Assembly (NCBI GenBank): GCA_964517315.1
Contig: CAZFCJ010000070.1
Span: forward strand, 1-18,754
From: DASWJQ01 sp964517315
GTDB lineage: Bacteria > Chloroflexota > Anaerolineae > Anaerolineales > E44-bin32
Direction: 5' to 3'
DNA: 18,754 nucleotides
The position numbers and the translations under genes were made by a program. The notes under the pieces were generated by a model. It saw nothing but the letters and a program-made list of their open reading frames with translations. It searched no databases and was not told the DNA's origin. Numbering within the stretch: position 1 is the stretch's first letter; each line of letters opens with the position of its first letter. Of this stretch, positions 1 through 6,847 are shown piece by piece.

Positions 1-2
1 GC

Positions 3-626
3 GAGGCCATCGTGGGCCACTACACGGGTGCCCAGCTCGAATTCCTGCCCTCCCAGATCATCGCCTGGCAAGACTTCAAATCCGAATACCCGGACGGCCA
101 GGTCCTTTCGCGGGACACCGGAAACCCGCGCAGTTACGGTCGGAATCCGTACGGAGGTTACGACGAGCCCGACAACCGGCCCTTCCTCTTCCAGGGCACG
201 ACGGACGACCGTCTACCGCCTATGGAGCGGGTGGTGGGGATTGAAATAGACGAAGGGGCGGTTGCCTACCCGTTCAGCCACCTCCAAGAAACCCGCGTCG
301 TCAACGACCAAGTCGGTGGGGAGCCGATCGTCGTCTTATGGCAGCCGGGGGTGATGTCCTCGCTCGACGCCGGCGACATGGCCAACTCACGGGACGTCGG
401 CAGCGCCGCGGTCTACAGCCGCCGGGTCGAGGACCAGGTCCTGACCTTCGAGTCCGCCGGGGAACAGGGCTTCCGAGATCAGGAGACCGGCACCACCTGG
501 ACTCTGCTCGGTGAAGCGGTGGAGGGCCCGCTGGAAGGGAGCCAGCTTGAAAAGATCGTCCACGGCCAACACTTCTGGTTTGCCTGGGCGGCATTCCTGC
601 CGGAAACGGAGGTGAGGACTCCGTAG
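3..626 (+). CDS. DUF3179 domain-containing protein, 5' end cut by the window
   Basis: This is the C-terminal part (207 codons) of a DUF3179 protein, a family of unknown biochemical function. The open frame runs to the left edge of the window without a stop. The first residues seen, EAIVGHYTGAQLE, match the middle of the family, where a segment like 'LWSQ.TGEAIVG' precedes them, so the real start lies outside. Other family-like parts are the DGQVLSRDTG segment, the YGRNPYGGYD segment, the VVGIEIDEGAVAYPF strand and the closing FWFAWAAFLPET, which is a typical C-terminus. A GTG at position 12 could be taken as a start, but it has no ribosome binding site in view and would cut the domain. It is the only plus-strand gene and converges with the 114-residue gene. 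Family members are usually exported or lipid-anchored, but the N-terminus that would show this is missing. I am confident of the family only. Confidence 0.85.
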   Translation, partial: EAIVGHYTGAQLEFLPSQIIAWQDFKSEYPDGQVLSRDTGNPRSYGRNPYGGYDEPDNRPFLFQGTTDDRLPPMERVVGIEIDEGAVAYPFSHLQETRVVNDQVGGEPIVVLWQPGVMSSLDAGDMANSRDVGSAAVYSRRVEDQVLTFESAGEQGFRDQETGTTWTLLGEAVEGPLEGSQLEKIVHGQHFWFAWAAFLPETEVRTP

Positions 627-709
627 ACGTCACCGGGGGGAAGTCTGAATAATTAAAGGGGCCCCTAGACAGGCGCAGCTCGGAGGCCGATGGGTCCCTC
701 CAGGTGGAG
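627..709. other. Short convergent intergenic gap
   Basis: This gap separates the stop of the plus-strand DUF3179 gene from the stop of the minus-strand 114-residue gene. It contains AATTAAAGGGGCCCCTAG around 652-669. The GGGGCCCC palindrome next to an AT-rich stretch could make only a very short hairpin. I do not call it a terminator with confidence. Nothing else is recognised. Confidence 0.3.
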
Positions 710-1054
710 CTACGAGGGCCCAGCGCGCTCCAGATCGGCCCCCTCGACTCGGGTCCATATGCTGGGCAGACCTTCGATCCGGGACCATCCTTCACCCGGC
801 TGGACGGGTTTGACCTCGATGTCCTCAAAGTAATCATCAAGCACCGCGCCGCGCTCCATTCTCAACGGAGGCCGGCAGTAGTCCTCCTCCTCCCAGACGG
901 CGATATCCGCCTCGCGCAGACGGGCGCCTCGCATACTTTCGTCCAGCGCCCGGCCGAACGGCTGCATTTTGCGCACTTCTCCCGATCGAACCCGTTCCGC
1001 CAGCTCATTCAGTCGGTCCCATTTCGGCTTCGCCGATACCAAATAGTGAGCCAT
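710..1054 (-). CDS. Hypothetical protein, 114 residues, downstream of a VOC gene
   Basis: I do not recognise this protein. It has 114 residues, no membrane segment and no signal peptide. It starts MAHYLVSAKPKWDRL and is rich in charged residues: the first half is predicted helical with mixed charge (ELAERVRSGEVRKM), followed by an acidic patch (VWEEEDY) and a C-terminal half containing DDYFEDIEVKPV. The ATG at 1052-1054 is preceded by AAGGGG at a good distance, which supports the start. The gene begins 18 bases after the VOC gene's stop on the same strand, so the two are probably cotranscribed and may be functionally linked. The amphipathic, charged make-up and the frequent R/E pattern fit a real small soluble protein rather than a random frame. 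The overlapping plus-strand frame (704-1123) has no family features and is rejected. Confidence 0.65.
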   Translation of the reverse strand: MAHYLVSAKPKWDRLNELAERVRSGEVRKMQPFGRALDESMRGARLREADIAVWEEEDYCRPPLRMERGAVLDDYFEDIEVKPVQPGEGWSRIEGLPSIWTRVEGADLERAGPS

Positions 1055-1072
1055 GTCCGCCCCTTTCGAAAC

Positions 1073-1969
1073 CTACGGTTCGTTTCCTGGAACGTCGGGC
1101 GGTCCCGCCTCCGACCCCGCTAAGACGAACCGGGCCCGGTTGCCCGAGGGATCTTCAACCAGCAGGCTTCCCGAGTCCTCCTCGAACGCGATGTCCGCCT
1201 CGCTCAGGCGATCGGCCAGTGCGCCCAGATCGGAGGCGCGCGCCAGCACGAGGTTGTATCGGCGCAGTCCGGCGGAACCCTCCGGCGCAGGCGGTGCGCC
1301 TACTCCCGCCCATACGTTGAGCCCCAAATGATGATGGTAGCCCCCCACCGCGTAGAACGAGGCCATCCGCCCGTAGCGAGACGTGAGTTCAAACCCCACG
1401 ATCTCGCCGTAGAATCTCTCCGCTTGGGGAAGGTTGGCGACGTGCAGATGGACGTGGCCCACAACGGATCCTTCCGGCACGGCCGGGCCGTCTCCGATTT
1501 CGTCGGCTGCATCAATCATTTCGTGCATGGCGAGGGGTTCGGTGGCCATTCTTAACCGGCCGTCCTCATAGGACCAGGCATCCCTGGGGCGGTCGCGGTA
1601 AAGCTCAATGCCATTGCCATCAGGGTCGGCCAGATAAACGGCCTCGCTCACCAGGTGGTCCGCAGCCCCTTGCAGCGGGTAATCGACGTCCAGGAGGGTT
1701 TGCAGCGCCCGTCCCAGCTCAGCCCGGCCCGGAAGCAAAAGCGCGTAATGGTAGAGGCCGGAGGTGTTGGCCGGCTTGGCTCGAGCGCCCGGCTTTTCAT
1801 GCAGGATCACGAGCGAGCGATCGCCGGCACCGAGCCACAACGAGCGATCCCCCCTCCCCTGCTCTTCCAATCCCAATACGTCTTCATAGAAGACCCGGGC
1901 ACGACCTAGATCGGCGACGTCGAGCTCAACGGGGCCGAGTTCGAGGTCGTCAGGGAGTCCAACGCTCAT
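1073..1969 (-). CDS. VOC family protein, two-domain CatE/glyoxalase-like
   Basis: This is a 298-residue protein of two vicinal-oxygen-chelate (VOC) domains, the layout of Bacillus CatE-type proteins annotated as catechol-2,3-dioxygenase or glyoxalase-like. Domain 1 (about 11-127) has VELDVADLGRARVFYEDVLGL, then H74 in GLYHYALLLP and E122 in DPDGNGIELY, a typical metal-ligand pattern. Domain 2 (about 168-284) has GHVHLHVANLPQAERFY and the His cluster YHHHLGLNVW (212-214). The position that would be the second Glu reads DPSGNRARF and has no Glu, so domain 2 may lack a full metal site. The frame extends upstream to 2032, but the ATG at 1967-1969 has a textbook Shine-Dalgarno sequence, AAGGAGGTGA, just before it, and the family similarity begins there. 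The substrate cannot be told from the sequence. Dioxygenase activity is inference from the family; a resistance or isomerase role is equally possible. Confidence 0.88.
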   Translation of the reverse strand: MSVGLPDDLELGPVELDVADLGRARVFYEDVLGLEEQGRGDRSLWLGAGDRSLVILHEKPGARAKPANTSGLYHYALLLPGRAELGRALQTLLDVDYPLQGAADHLVSEAVYLADPDGNGIELYRDRPRDAWSYEDGRLRMATEPLAMHEMIDAADEIGDGPAVPEGSVVGHVHLHVANLPQAERFYGEIVGFELTSRYGRMASFYAVGGYHHHLGLNVWAGVGAPPAPEGSAGLRRYNLVLARASDLGALADRLSEADIAFEEDSGSLLVEDPSGNRARFVLAGSEAGPPDVPGNEP

Positions 1970-1970
1970 G

Positions 1971-1980
1971 TCACCTCCTT
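1971..1980 (-). promoter_or_regulatory. Shine-Dalgarno site of the VOC gene
   Basis: On the minus strand this reads AAGGAGGTGA, almost the full anti-16S complement, one base before the ATG at 1969-1967. It decides the start and rejects the 21-codon upstream extension of the frame. Confidence 0.8.
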
Positions 1981-2037
1981 GTAAGGCTATCTTATCGCGA
2001 CCTGTGCCGTCGTGCGGGAATGGCTGTGCCAACGCCG

Positions 2038-2070
2038 GGATCCACCGCAGAGAGCGCAGAGAACACAGAG
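2038..2070. repeat. Left copy of an inverted repeat, GCAGAGA type
   Basis: It begins GGATCCACCGCAGAG and ends AACACAGAG, with an internal GCAGAGA/GCGCAGAGA near-duplication. The reverse complement of its two ends, CTCTGTGTT and GTGGATCC, recurs in the copy at 2259-2282. GCAGAG/ACAGAG strings of this kind are common dispersed intergenic repeats in Chloroflexota and some other phyla, as far as I recall. A run of T follows at 2071. Confidence 0.65.
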
Positions 2071-2149
2071 TTTTTCTTTACCTTTTTCCGGAACTCTGAT
2101 GGAGGCATGGTCCTCGTGCTGAGCGATGACGAGTGAACGGTGTCAACTC

Positions 2150-2163
2150 CGGATCTCGGATCG
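2150..2163. repeat. Two tandem CGGATNN heptamers
   Basis: CGGATCT at 2150-2156 is followed directly by CGGATCG at 2157-2163. They belong to the same consensus as the longer array at 2194-2228. Confidence 0.5.
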
Positions 2164-2193
2164 ACCGTCTCCAGTCAACCGCCTTCGCCATAC

Positions 2194-2228
2194 CGGATAA
2201 CGGGCAACGGATCCCGAGTTACGGACGC
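2194..2228. repeat. Five degenerate heptamers in strict 7-base phase
   Basis: Five consecutive seven-base units start at 2194, 2201, 2208, 2215 and 2222. All begin CG, four begin CGG, and the consensus is about CGGATNA (for example CGGATAA, CGGGCAA). The phase is kept across 35 bases although the units have diverged, so this looks like an old tandem array. Confidence 0.6.
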
Positions 2229-2258
2229 GCGGTCTCCAATCTTCGAATATTCTGAGAG

Positions 2259-2282
2259 CTCTGTGTTGCCTGTCGTGGATCC
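2259..2282. repeat. Right copy of the inverted repeat
   Basis: It begins CTCTGTGTT and ends GTGGATCC, the exact reverse complement of the two ends of the repeat at 2038-2070 (9 and 8 matching bases). The middle is diverged and shorter by about nine bases, consistent with loss of one internal GCAGAG unit. The pair encloses about 190 bases without a gene. Confidence 0.6.
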
Positions 2283-2295
2283 GCGCATGATCTTG

Positions 2296-2319
2296 CTGAT
2301 AGATACTGATAGCTGATAT
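2296..2319. repeat. CTGATAG heptamer cluster
   Basis: CTGATAG at 2296-2302, a three-base interruption, CTGATAG at 2306-2312, and CTGATAT at 2313-2319. This second heptamer family is unrelated in sequence to the CGGATNN units but has the same unit length. Confidence 0.55.
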
Positions 2320-2334
2320 CTCATACAAGAGTTC

Positions 2335-3540
2335 CTAGAAGCTGCCCTGAATGCTCTCCGCATAGCCGGTCAGCTCCACGAAACCGCTGCCCGAGACCTG
2401 GCGGCCTCCATGTTGGCCCTCGACACGGACGGCTCCCTCCCAATAGACCACGTTCACGTTCATCTCCTGATCGTTGAACCAGGGAGTCACGGTCAGATCC
2501 AGCTCGAGCGATGGCAGCCTCATACGCCACCCCTGCGGATAACGCGCCCCCGAGTCCGGACTGGTCCACGTGTCCAATTCGGTCAGCTCAACCTCCCGCC
2601 ACGTGAATTTTGCCGTCGAACCGTCCGGCCTGACCAACGTGCCGGAAGACACCGGCTCGATCGAGCCGTCCTTACGCCTCAGCCGATAGTACATCAGCTC
2701 ATACCCGTCATTCAGCTGCAGGCTGAACCAATCCCAGCCCTCCCCCTGCGGTCCCAACGCGCTGGTGCTCCACTCGTGATCGAACCAGCTCAGGCCCTCC
2801 ACGTTAACCGTCTCGTCGTTCCAGCGCATCTGCCCCCGCGTCCCCATGCGTGTGTAGCTCACGTAGTACGAGGCGTTGCCCGGCTGCTGGCTTTTAACGC
2901 TCAGCCCCTGATCGCCGTGGGCCACAAGCGGCTTTTCCGACTCGAGGGACAAATCGATCGCGCGCCCTTCCTCCTCAGCGACCAACCGCACCCGGCTTCC
3001 GTCTGCGTTGAGTCCACGCGCGGACCACGCTTCGAGCCAGACGCGAAACGGATCAGCTTGCGCGCCGGCGAGTTCCTCCACCCCTCGGCTGATGCGCATC
3101 CATTCGATATGTTCCCGGTCGGCCACGTCGGCCACGGCGAAGTGACCGAAGTACACCTGGTTTGCCGCCAGCTCCGCTTGCTTTTGGACCGCCAGCGGCG
3201 AAAGCGCGCGTCGGAAGAACGTCAGCTGGTAGGCAAAACGCCGTCCGTCCTCGGCCTGCACGTTGCCGGTGTAGTACCACCATTCGGTCCGGTAGTCGGG
3301 ATGGGGACCGTGGTCCTGTGGCAGCTTGATCTCTCGCGGTTCGAACGCCCGGGCGAACGGAGGCGCATCGGTGGTGGGCGCCAGCGCGAGGCTCGGCGTT
3401 TGCGATGGCGACGCCGGAGGACGGGTCCACCACCAGAATGCCCCAGCCGCCGCAATCAGGGCTGCTCCCAGCAGCCACCAGCGCCACCCGCCGGCAGTGC
3501 GACCGAGATTCCGCTCGTCGTGGTTCGTTCCGTCACTCAA
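2335..3540 (-). CDS. AttH/CrtC-type lipocalin-like protein, membrane-anchored
   Basis: This is a 401-residue protein of the AttH family (same fold class as carotenoid 1,2-hydratase CrtC), found in AttEFGH-type ABC modules. An N-terminal anchor or signal segment lies at about 20-38 (WWLLGAALIAAAGAFWWW), followed by a Pro/Ser/Thr-rich linker (40-62), so the domain should sit outside the membrane. The family signature DHGPHPDYRTEWWYYTG is at about 76-92. The second conserved block, WFDHEWSTSALG with DWFSLQLNDG, is near 253-280, and the C-terminal half holds YPQGWRMRLPSLELDL and a GSGFVELTGYA ending. The start is TTG at 3540, eight bases before the permease stop, with GAGGCG upstream, which suggests translational coupling. 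Its role with the transporter may be to bind or process a lipid-like substrate, but that is inference. CrtC activity is unlikely because no carotenoid genes are nearby. Confidence 0.85.
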   Translation of the reverse strand: MSDGTNHDERNLGRTAGGWRWWLLGAALIAAAGAFWWWTRPPASPSQTPSLALAPTTDAPPFARAFEPREIKLPQDHGPHPDYRTEWWYYTGNVQAEDGRRFAYQLTFFRRALSPLAVQKQAELAANQVYFGHFAVADVADREHIEWMRISRGVEELAGAQADPFRVWLEAWSARGLNADGSRVRLVAEEEGRAIDLSLESEKPLVAHGDQGLSVKSQQPGNASYYVSYTRMGTRGQMRWNDETVNVEGLSWFDHEWSTSALGPQGEGWDWFSLQLNDGYELMYYRLRRKDGSIEPVSSGTLVRPDGSTAKFTWREVELTELDTWTSPDSGARYPQGWRMRLPSLELDLTVTPWFNDQEMNVNVVYWEGAVRVEGQHGGRQVSGSGFVELTGYAESIQGSF

Positions 3541-6073
3541 TGCGAAGCGCCTCAGAAATCCGCAGCTTGCCCAAACGCCAGACCGGGTACACGCCGGCCA
3601 ACAGGGCCGCGGCCAGCGCGATGGCCAATGCCTGCAGGAAAATCCCCGGGCTCAGCGCCAGCTCCATCGTCCAGCCAAACGATCGCAGGTTAATCACGAA
3701 GATCAGAACCAGCGCCAGAATCAATCCGGTCGGCAGGGCCATCAAGCCCGCGGCCATTCCCATCAAGCCGGTCTCGAGGAACATCAGGGCCCACAGACCT
3801 TCAGTCGTGAGTCCGAGCGCTCGCAGCGTGGCCAGCTCCCGGCTGCGTTCAAGCTGCAGCGCCAGCAGTGCGCTGACCACCCCGATGAAGGCCACCACGA
3901 CCGCCAGCAATCTCAACGAGGCGGTGATGGCGAAGGTGCGGTCGAAAATCCGCAGCGCTTCCTGCCGCACCGAGCGATTCTCGTTCACCTCCAGGCCGGT
4001 TCCGGCGACGCGCTGCCGGACCGCGGCCACCACCTCCGCTTGCTCGGCCCCGGGCTCCAGATACAAGCCAATTGACGAGATCGACCGGTCAGCCCAGTAG
4101 CGCTGATACACCCTTTCGCTCATCATGACCGTCCCCTGATCGGAGGCGTAATCGTAGAAAACGCCGATCACCCGGAATTCCCGTTCACCTTGGTCGGTCT
4201 GGAGCTCGACCGATCCTCCCGAGGGCGGGATCTCGTAGCGATAAGCGAACGGCTCGCTGACAATGACGGCTCCCTGCCGAACTTTCTCCCAGACCTCCGA
4301 AGGCGTACCGGACGCAAAGCGGTACACCCCGGCATCCCGCTGGCGGGAGGAGTCGACAACCGAAAGTTGAATCGGGCCGAATTCGCTCGCGACAGTCACC
4401 CCGTGGAAGCTCTCCACGGTTTGCACGCCCTCGATCTCCGCCATGCGCTCCTCCCAGGCAGGGTCGATCGATCCGGTTGGCCGGGTTCCGCCCGCCGCGG
4501 GCGGCCCCACGTACACATCGGCCCGCAGCGTCAGGTCAAGCCAATTCTCCACGGTGCCGCGGAAGCTCTCGATCATCAGGCCGACCCCGATCGTCACCGA
4601 CAGAGCGACCATCAGCGCGGCGATGGCGACGCTGGTCCTGCTCAAGGCCCGCACCACCGTGCGCGCCGCCACCTGTCCCAGCCATCCCATCGATCGCCGC
4701 AAACCACCGCTGGCCCCGCGCATGAGCCCCACGGTCGCCAGCGGCACCAGCAGCGCCAGACCCACCAGAATGGCGAACATCCCGACGAAGCTGGCGGCGA
4801 TCGACTCTTCGATCAAACTCAGCACTGCGTAGCCCACCAGCGCCAATCCAACGCCGGCCAGCGAAACCCAGGGCAGCCAACCTCGCACCCGACTCTCCAC
4901 CACACTGCGTCTCATCGCGTCCACCGGGGCCACCGAGGCCGCTTCGCGGGCCGGCGCCAGCGCGGCCACCGCGCTCGACCCGATCCCGAGCAGTAGACCT
5001 TTGAACGCGATCGTCGCCGTCAGTGGCGCCTCCCGAACCGAGACCACGAAGTAGAAATCCCGGATCGTCTGGCTGACCAGATGGACCGCGCCCTGCCCCA
5101 GTACCCATCCAAGCCCGACCCCCGCAGCGCCCCCGATCGCACCGATCACCACCGCCTCCAAAAGGATCAGCGTGAAGACTTGGCGGCCGGTTGCGCCCAA
5201 CGCGCGCAGCGTCGCCAGAACTCGCCGGCGTTGAATGACGGAGAACATCACCGCGTTATAGATCAGGAACAGACCGACCAGGAGCGCCAGCAGGCTGAGC
5301 GCGGTCAGGTTGAGCTGAAAGGCGCGGCTGAGCTGGGCCGCGGTTTCCGCCTGCTCGCTGGACGAATCCAGCTCCACTCCCGTCGGCAGCGCCTCCCGTA
5401 TCCGATCCGCCTGTTGCTGGTCGGCGATCACGTCGATCCGGGTCAGCCGGTCCCCCCGGCCCATCAGCTCCTGAGCCTGCGCGACATCCATCAGCAGCAC
5501 GTCGTCGGGGAGCGGGTTGCGCTGGCCTTCCTCGGTCGTCAAAATGCCCAGCACCTCAACCTCGGCCAGCTCGTCGTTCACCTGCACTCTGAAACCATCT
5601 CCGGGCTGCAAGCCGGCTTGCGCCGCGAACTGCTCCGACACGATCGCCATCCCGTCCTGAGTGTAGAAGCGGGTGAGGCTTTCATCAGCGATCATGCCGG
5701 CCTCGAAAAAATCCCTGAACGGCCCCTCCTCGAGCGGGTCCACGCCCAGGATCCGGACCGGACGGTCAACTGAATCCTGAGCCAGCCCGCTGGTTTCGAC
5801 CACCGGCGCCAGCGCCCCCACGTCCTGGCGTCGCTTGAGCTCCGTGTATACGCTGACCGGAACCCCGGAGGGGCCGCCCGTAATACGATGCGTCGCCCGA
5901 CCGACGACGGCCTCCGTGCTAAGTTTGAAGGCTCGGGAGGCGCTGGTGTTGGCCAGATCGATCGCCACCACCATCGCAACCCCCAGGGAAATGCCCAGCA
6001 CCATCAGGGCAAGCTGCCAGGATCTGCCGCGTAGATCGCGCAGGCTGGCCAGAATCAGCGAACGGCTGACCAC
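3533..6073 (-). CDS. FtsX-like ABC transporter permease with two permease halves
   Basis: This 846-residue inner-membrane permease is a MacB/LolCE-type FtsX protein. TM1 is at about 19-41 and is followed by a periplasmic domain to about 250. TM2-4 lie at 255-280, 298-328 and 355-375. A second set begins at about 400-450, with a further single segment (about 481-502), a second external domain (about 505-710), and a last set of three from about 720 to 830. The cytoplasmic coupling motif appears twice, as RRRVLATLRALGA (282-294) and RSRELATLRALGL in the last set, and the element after each third helix is also repeated (ALAPAREAAS and GVYPVWRLGKL). The protein is therefore two FtsX units fused, replacing the AttF/AttG pair. 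The start is GTG at 6073 with GAGG upstream; an ATG nearby is out of frame. It follows the ATPase by 28 bases and overlaps the AttH-like gene by eight. Confidence 0.9.
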   Translation of the reverse strand: MVSRSLILASLRDLRGRSWQLALMVLGISLGVAMVVAIDLANTSASRAFKLSTEAVVGRATHRITGGPSGVPVSVYTELKRRQDVGALAPVVETSGLAQDSVDRPVRILGVDPLEEGPFRDFFEAGMIADESLTRFYTQDGMAIVSEQFAAQAGLQPGDGFRVQVNDELAEVEVLGILTTEEGQRNPLPDDVLLMDVAQAQELMGRGDRLTRIDVIADQQQADRIREALPTGVELDSSSEQAETAAQLSRAFQLNLTALSLLALLVGLFLIYNAVMFSVIQRRRVLATLRALGATGRQVFTLILLEAVVIGAIGGAAGVGLGWVLGQGAVHLVSQTIRDFYFVVSVREAPLTATIAFKGLLLGIGSSAVAALAPAREAASVAPVDAMRRSVVESRVRGWLPWVSLAGVGLALVGYAVLSLIEESIAASFVGMFAILVGLALLVPLATVGLMRGASGGLRRSMGWLGQVAARTVVRALSRTSVAIAALMVALSVTIGVGLMIESFRGTVENWLDLTLRADVYVGPPAAGGTRPTGSIDPAWEERMAEIEGVQTVESFHGVTVASEFGPIQLSVVDSSRQRDAGVYRFASGTPSEVWEKVRQGAVIVSEPFAYRYEIPPSGGSVELQTDQGEREFRVIGVFYDYASDQGTVMMSERVYQRYWADRSISSIGLYLEPGAEQAEVVAAVRQRVAGTGLEVNENRSVRQEALRIFDRTFAITASLRLLAVVVAFIGVVSALLALQLERSRELATLRALGLTTEGLWALMFLETGLMGMAAGLMALPTGLILALVLIFVINLRSFGWTMELALSPGIFLQALAIALAAALLAGVYPVWRLGKLRISEALRIE

Positions 6074-6101
6074 AGCGGTCTGCGCCTCGCCAAAACCATT
6101 T

Positions 6102-6797
6102 TCATCCGTTGGAGTCGCCTGATTCGAGCCGAATCAACTTGCCTTCCGTGATCGTGAAGACCTGATCGGCCCGGCTGGCCAGGTCGTGGCTGTGGGTGGC
6201 GATCAGAAGAGTCCTGCCCAGGTCGCGCGTCAGCTCCTCGAGCAGATCGATGACCTGGGCTCCTGTCTCCAGATCCAGGTTTCCGGTCGGCTCGTCGGCC
6301 AGCACAATACGAGGCTCGACGATCAGTGAGCGGGCGATGGCGACCCGCTGCTGCTCCCCGCCGGAGAGCTCATCCGGAGATGCGGCCTCCCGATCGTCCA
6401 GGCCGACCCGGGCCAGCAGCTCGCGGGCGCGGGATTCGGCCCGCTCGCCGGGCTGGCCAGCGAGTTCCGCCGGAAGGGTGACGTTTTCGAGCACGTTGAG
6501 CGTTGGAATGAGATTGAAGAATTGAAATACGATCCCGATCGAGCGACGCCGGAACAAGGTGCGCTGCTGTTCGTCCAGCGCGGCGAGGTTCTCACCGTCG
6601 ATCCAGATTTCGCCTTTATCGGGCGCATCCAGACCGGCCACAAGATTTAGCAGCGTGGTCTTGCCGCTGCCCGACCTGCCCCGAACGGCGACGATCGCCC
6701 CTTCGTCGAACGCGCCGCTGGCGCCGTCCAAGACCACACGCTCGTCGTCGCCCTGTACGTAGGATTTATGAAGATCGACCAGCCGAATGAGCTCCAT
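6102..6797 (-). CDS. ABC transporter ATP-binding protein, LolD/MacB type
   Basis: This 231-residue cytoplasmic ATPase of the LolD/MacB/AttE family powers the FtsX-like permease encoded next to it. Visible motifs are Walker A GRSGSGKTT (40-48), Q-loop FQFFNLIPTL with Q92, the ABC signature LSGGEQQRVAIARSL (144-158), Walker B IVLADEPTGNLD (164-175) and H-loop H202 in LIATHSHDLA. The FQFFNLIPTLNVLENV segment and the length fit the MacB/LolD subfamily, which use energy for mechanotransmission rather than import. The open frame reaches 6842, but the ATG at 6797 starts MELIRLVDLHKSY, the normal N-terminus, with AAGG upstream, so I use it. The gene lies 50 bases after the metallophosphoesterase stop and 28 before the permease start. 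Regulation is not visible. Confidence 0.93.
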   Translation of the reverse strand: MELIRLVDLHKSYVQGDDERVVLDGASGAFDEGAIVAVRGRSGSGKTTLLNLVAGLDAPDKGEIWIDGENLAALDEQQRTLFRRRSIGIVFQFFNLIPTLNVLENVTLPAELAGQPGERAESRARELLARVGLDDREAASPDELSGGEQQRVAIARSLIVEPRIVLADEPTGNLDLETGAQVIDLLEELTRDLGRTLLIATHSHDLASRADQVFTITEGKLIRLESGDSNG

Positions 6798-6847
6798 GGA
6801 GATACCTTGACCACACCTGCAGCGGATACCAGGATACGCCATTCATC

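Larger units (their letters stand above)
1970..2334. other. Gene-free intergenic region made of short repeats
   Basis: This is 365 bases between the VOC gene's 5' end and the 3' end of the AttH-like gene. The short open frames inside it have no codon character or family match. It holds an inverted repeat pair (2038-2070 and 2259-2282), two clusters of CGGATNN-type heptamers (2150-2163 and 2194-2228), a CTGATAG heptamer cluster (2296-2319), and a repeated TCTCCARTC motif near 2168 and 2232. It must also contain the VOC gene's promoter: GATAAGATAG (minus strand, near 1990-2000) resembles a -10 region, but I found no matching -35, so none is called. No clear intrinsic terminator for the AttH-like gene is seen. 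Confidence 0.7.

Noticed and set aside
652..669. GGGGCCCC palindrome as a bidirectional terminator between convergent genes
   Set aside because: The stem would have no more than four pairs around a four-base loop, which is too weak to call.
1985..2037. Sigma-70-type promoter for the VOC gene
   Set aside because: A TAAGAT-like -10 is present on the minus strand, but the only TTGGCA-like -35 is about 32 bases away, twice the accepted spacing.
2038..2282. Possible insertion sequence
   Set aside because: There is an inverted repeat pair, but the inside has no transposase, no coding frame and no visible target-site duplication. It is kept only as a repeat pair.
2150..2320. Possible CRISPR array
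   Set aside because: The repeats are seven bases and mostly directly adjacent, with no spacer-sized intervals and no cas gene nearby.
2143..2363. Two 61-62 codon minus-strand frames in the repeat-rich gap
   Set aside because: They run through the heptamer arrays, overlap each other in different frames, have no convincing ribosome binding site, and one overlaps the end of the AttH-like gene.
2410..3693. 427-codon plus-strand open frame opposite the AttH-like gene
   Set aside because: It mirrors a real gene with clear family motifs on the minus strand. Its translation is Arg/Pro/His/Leu-rich with no domain, as expected for the antisense of a GC-rich gene.
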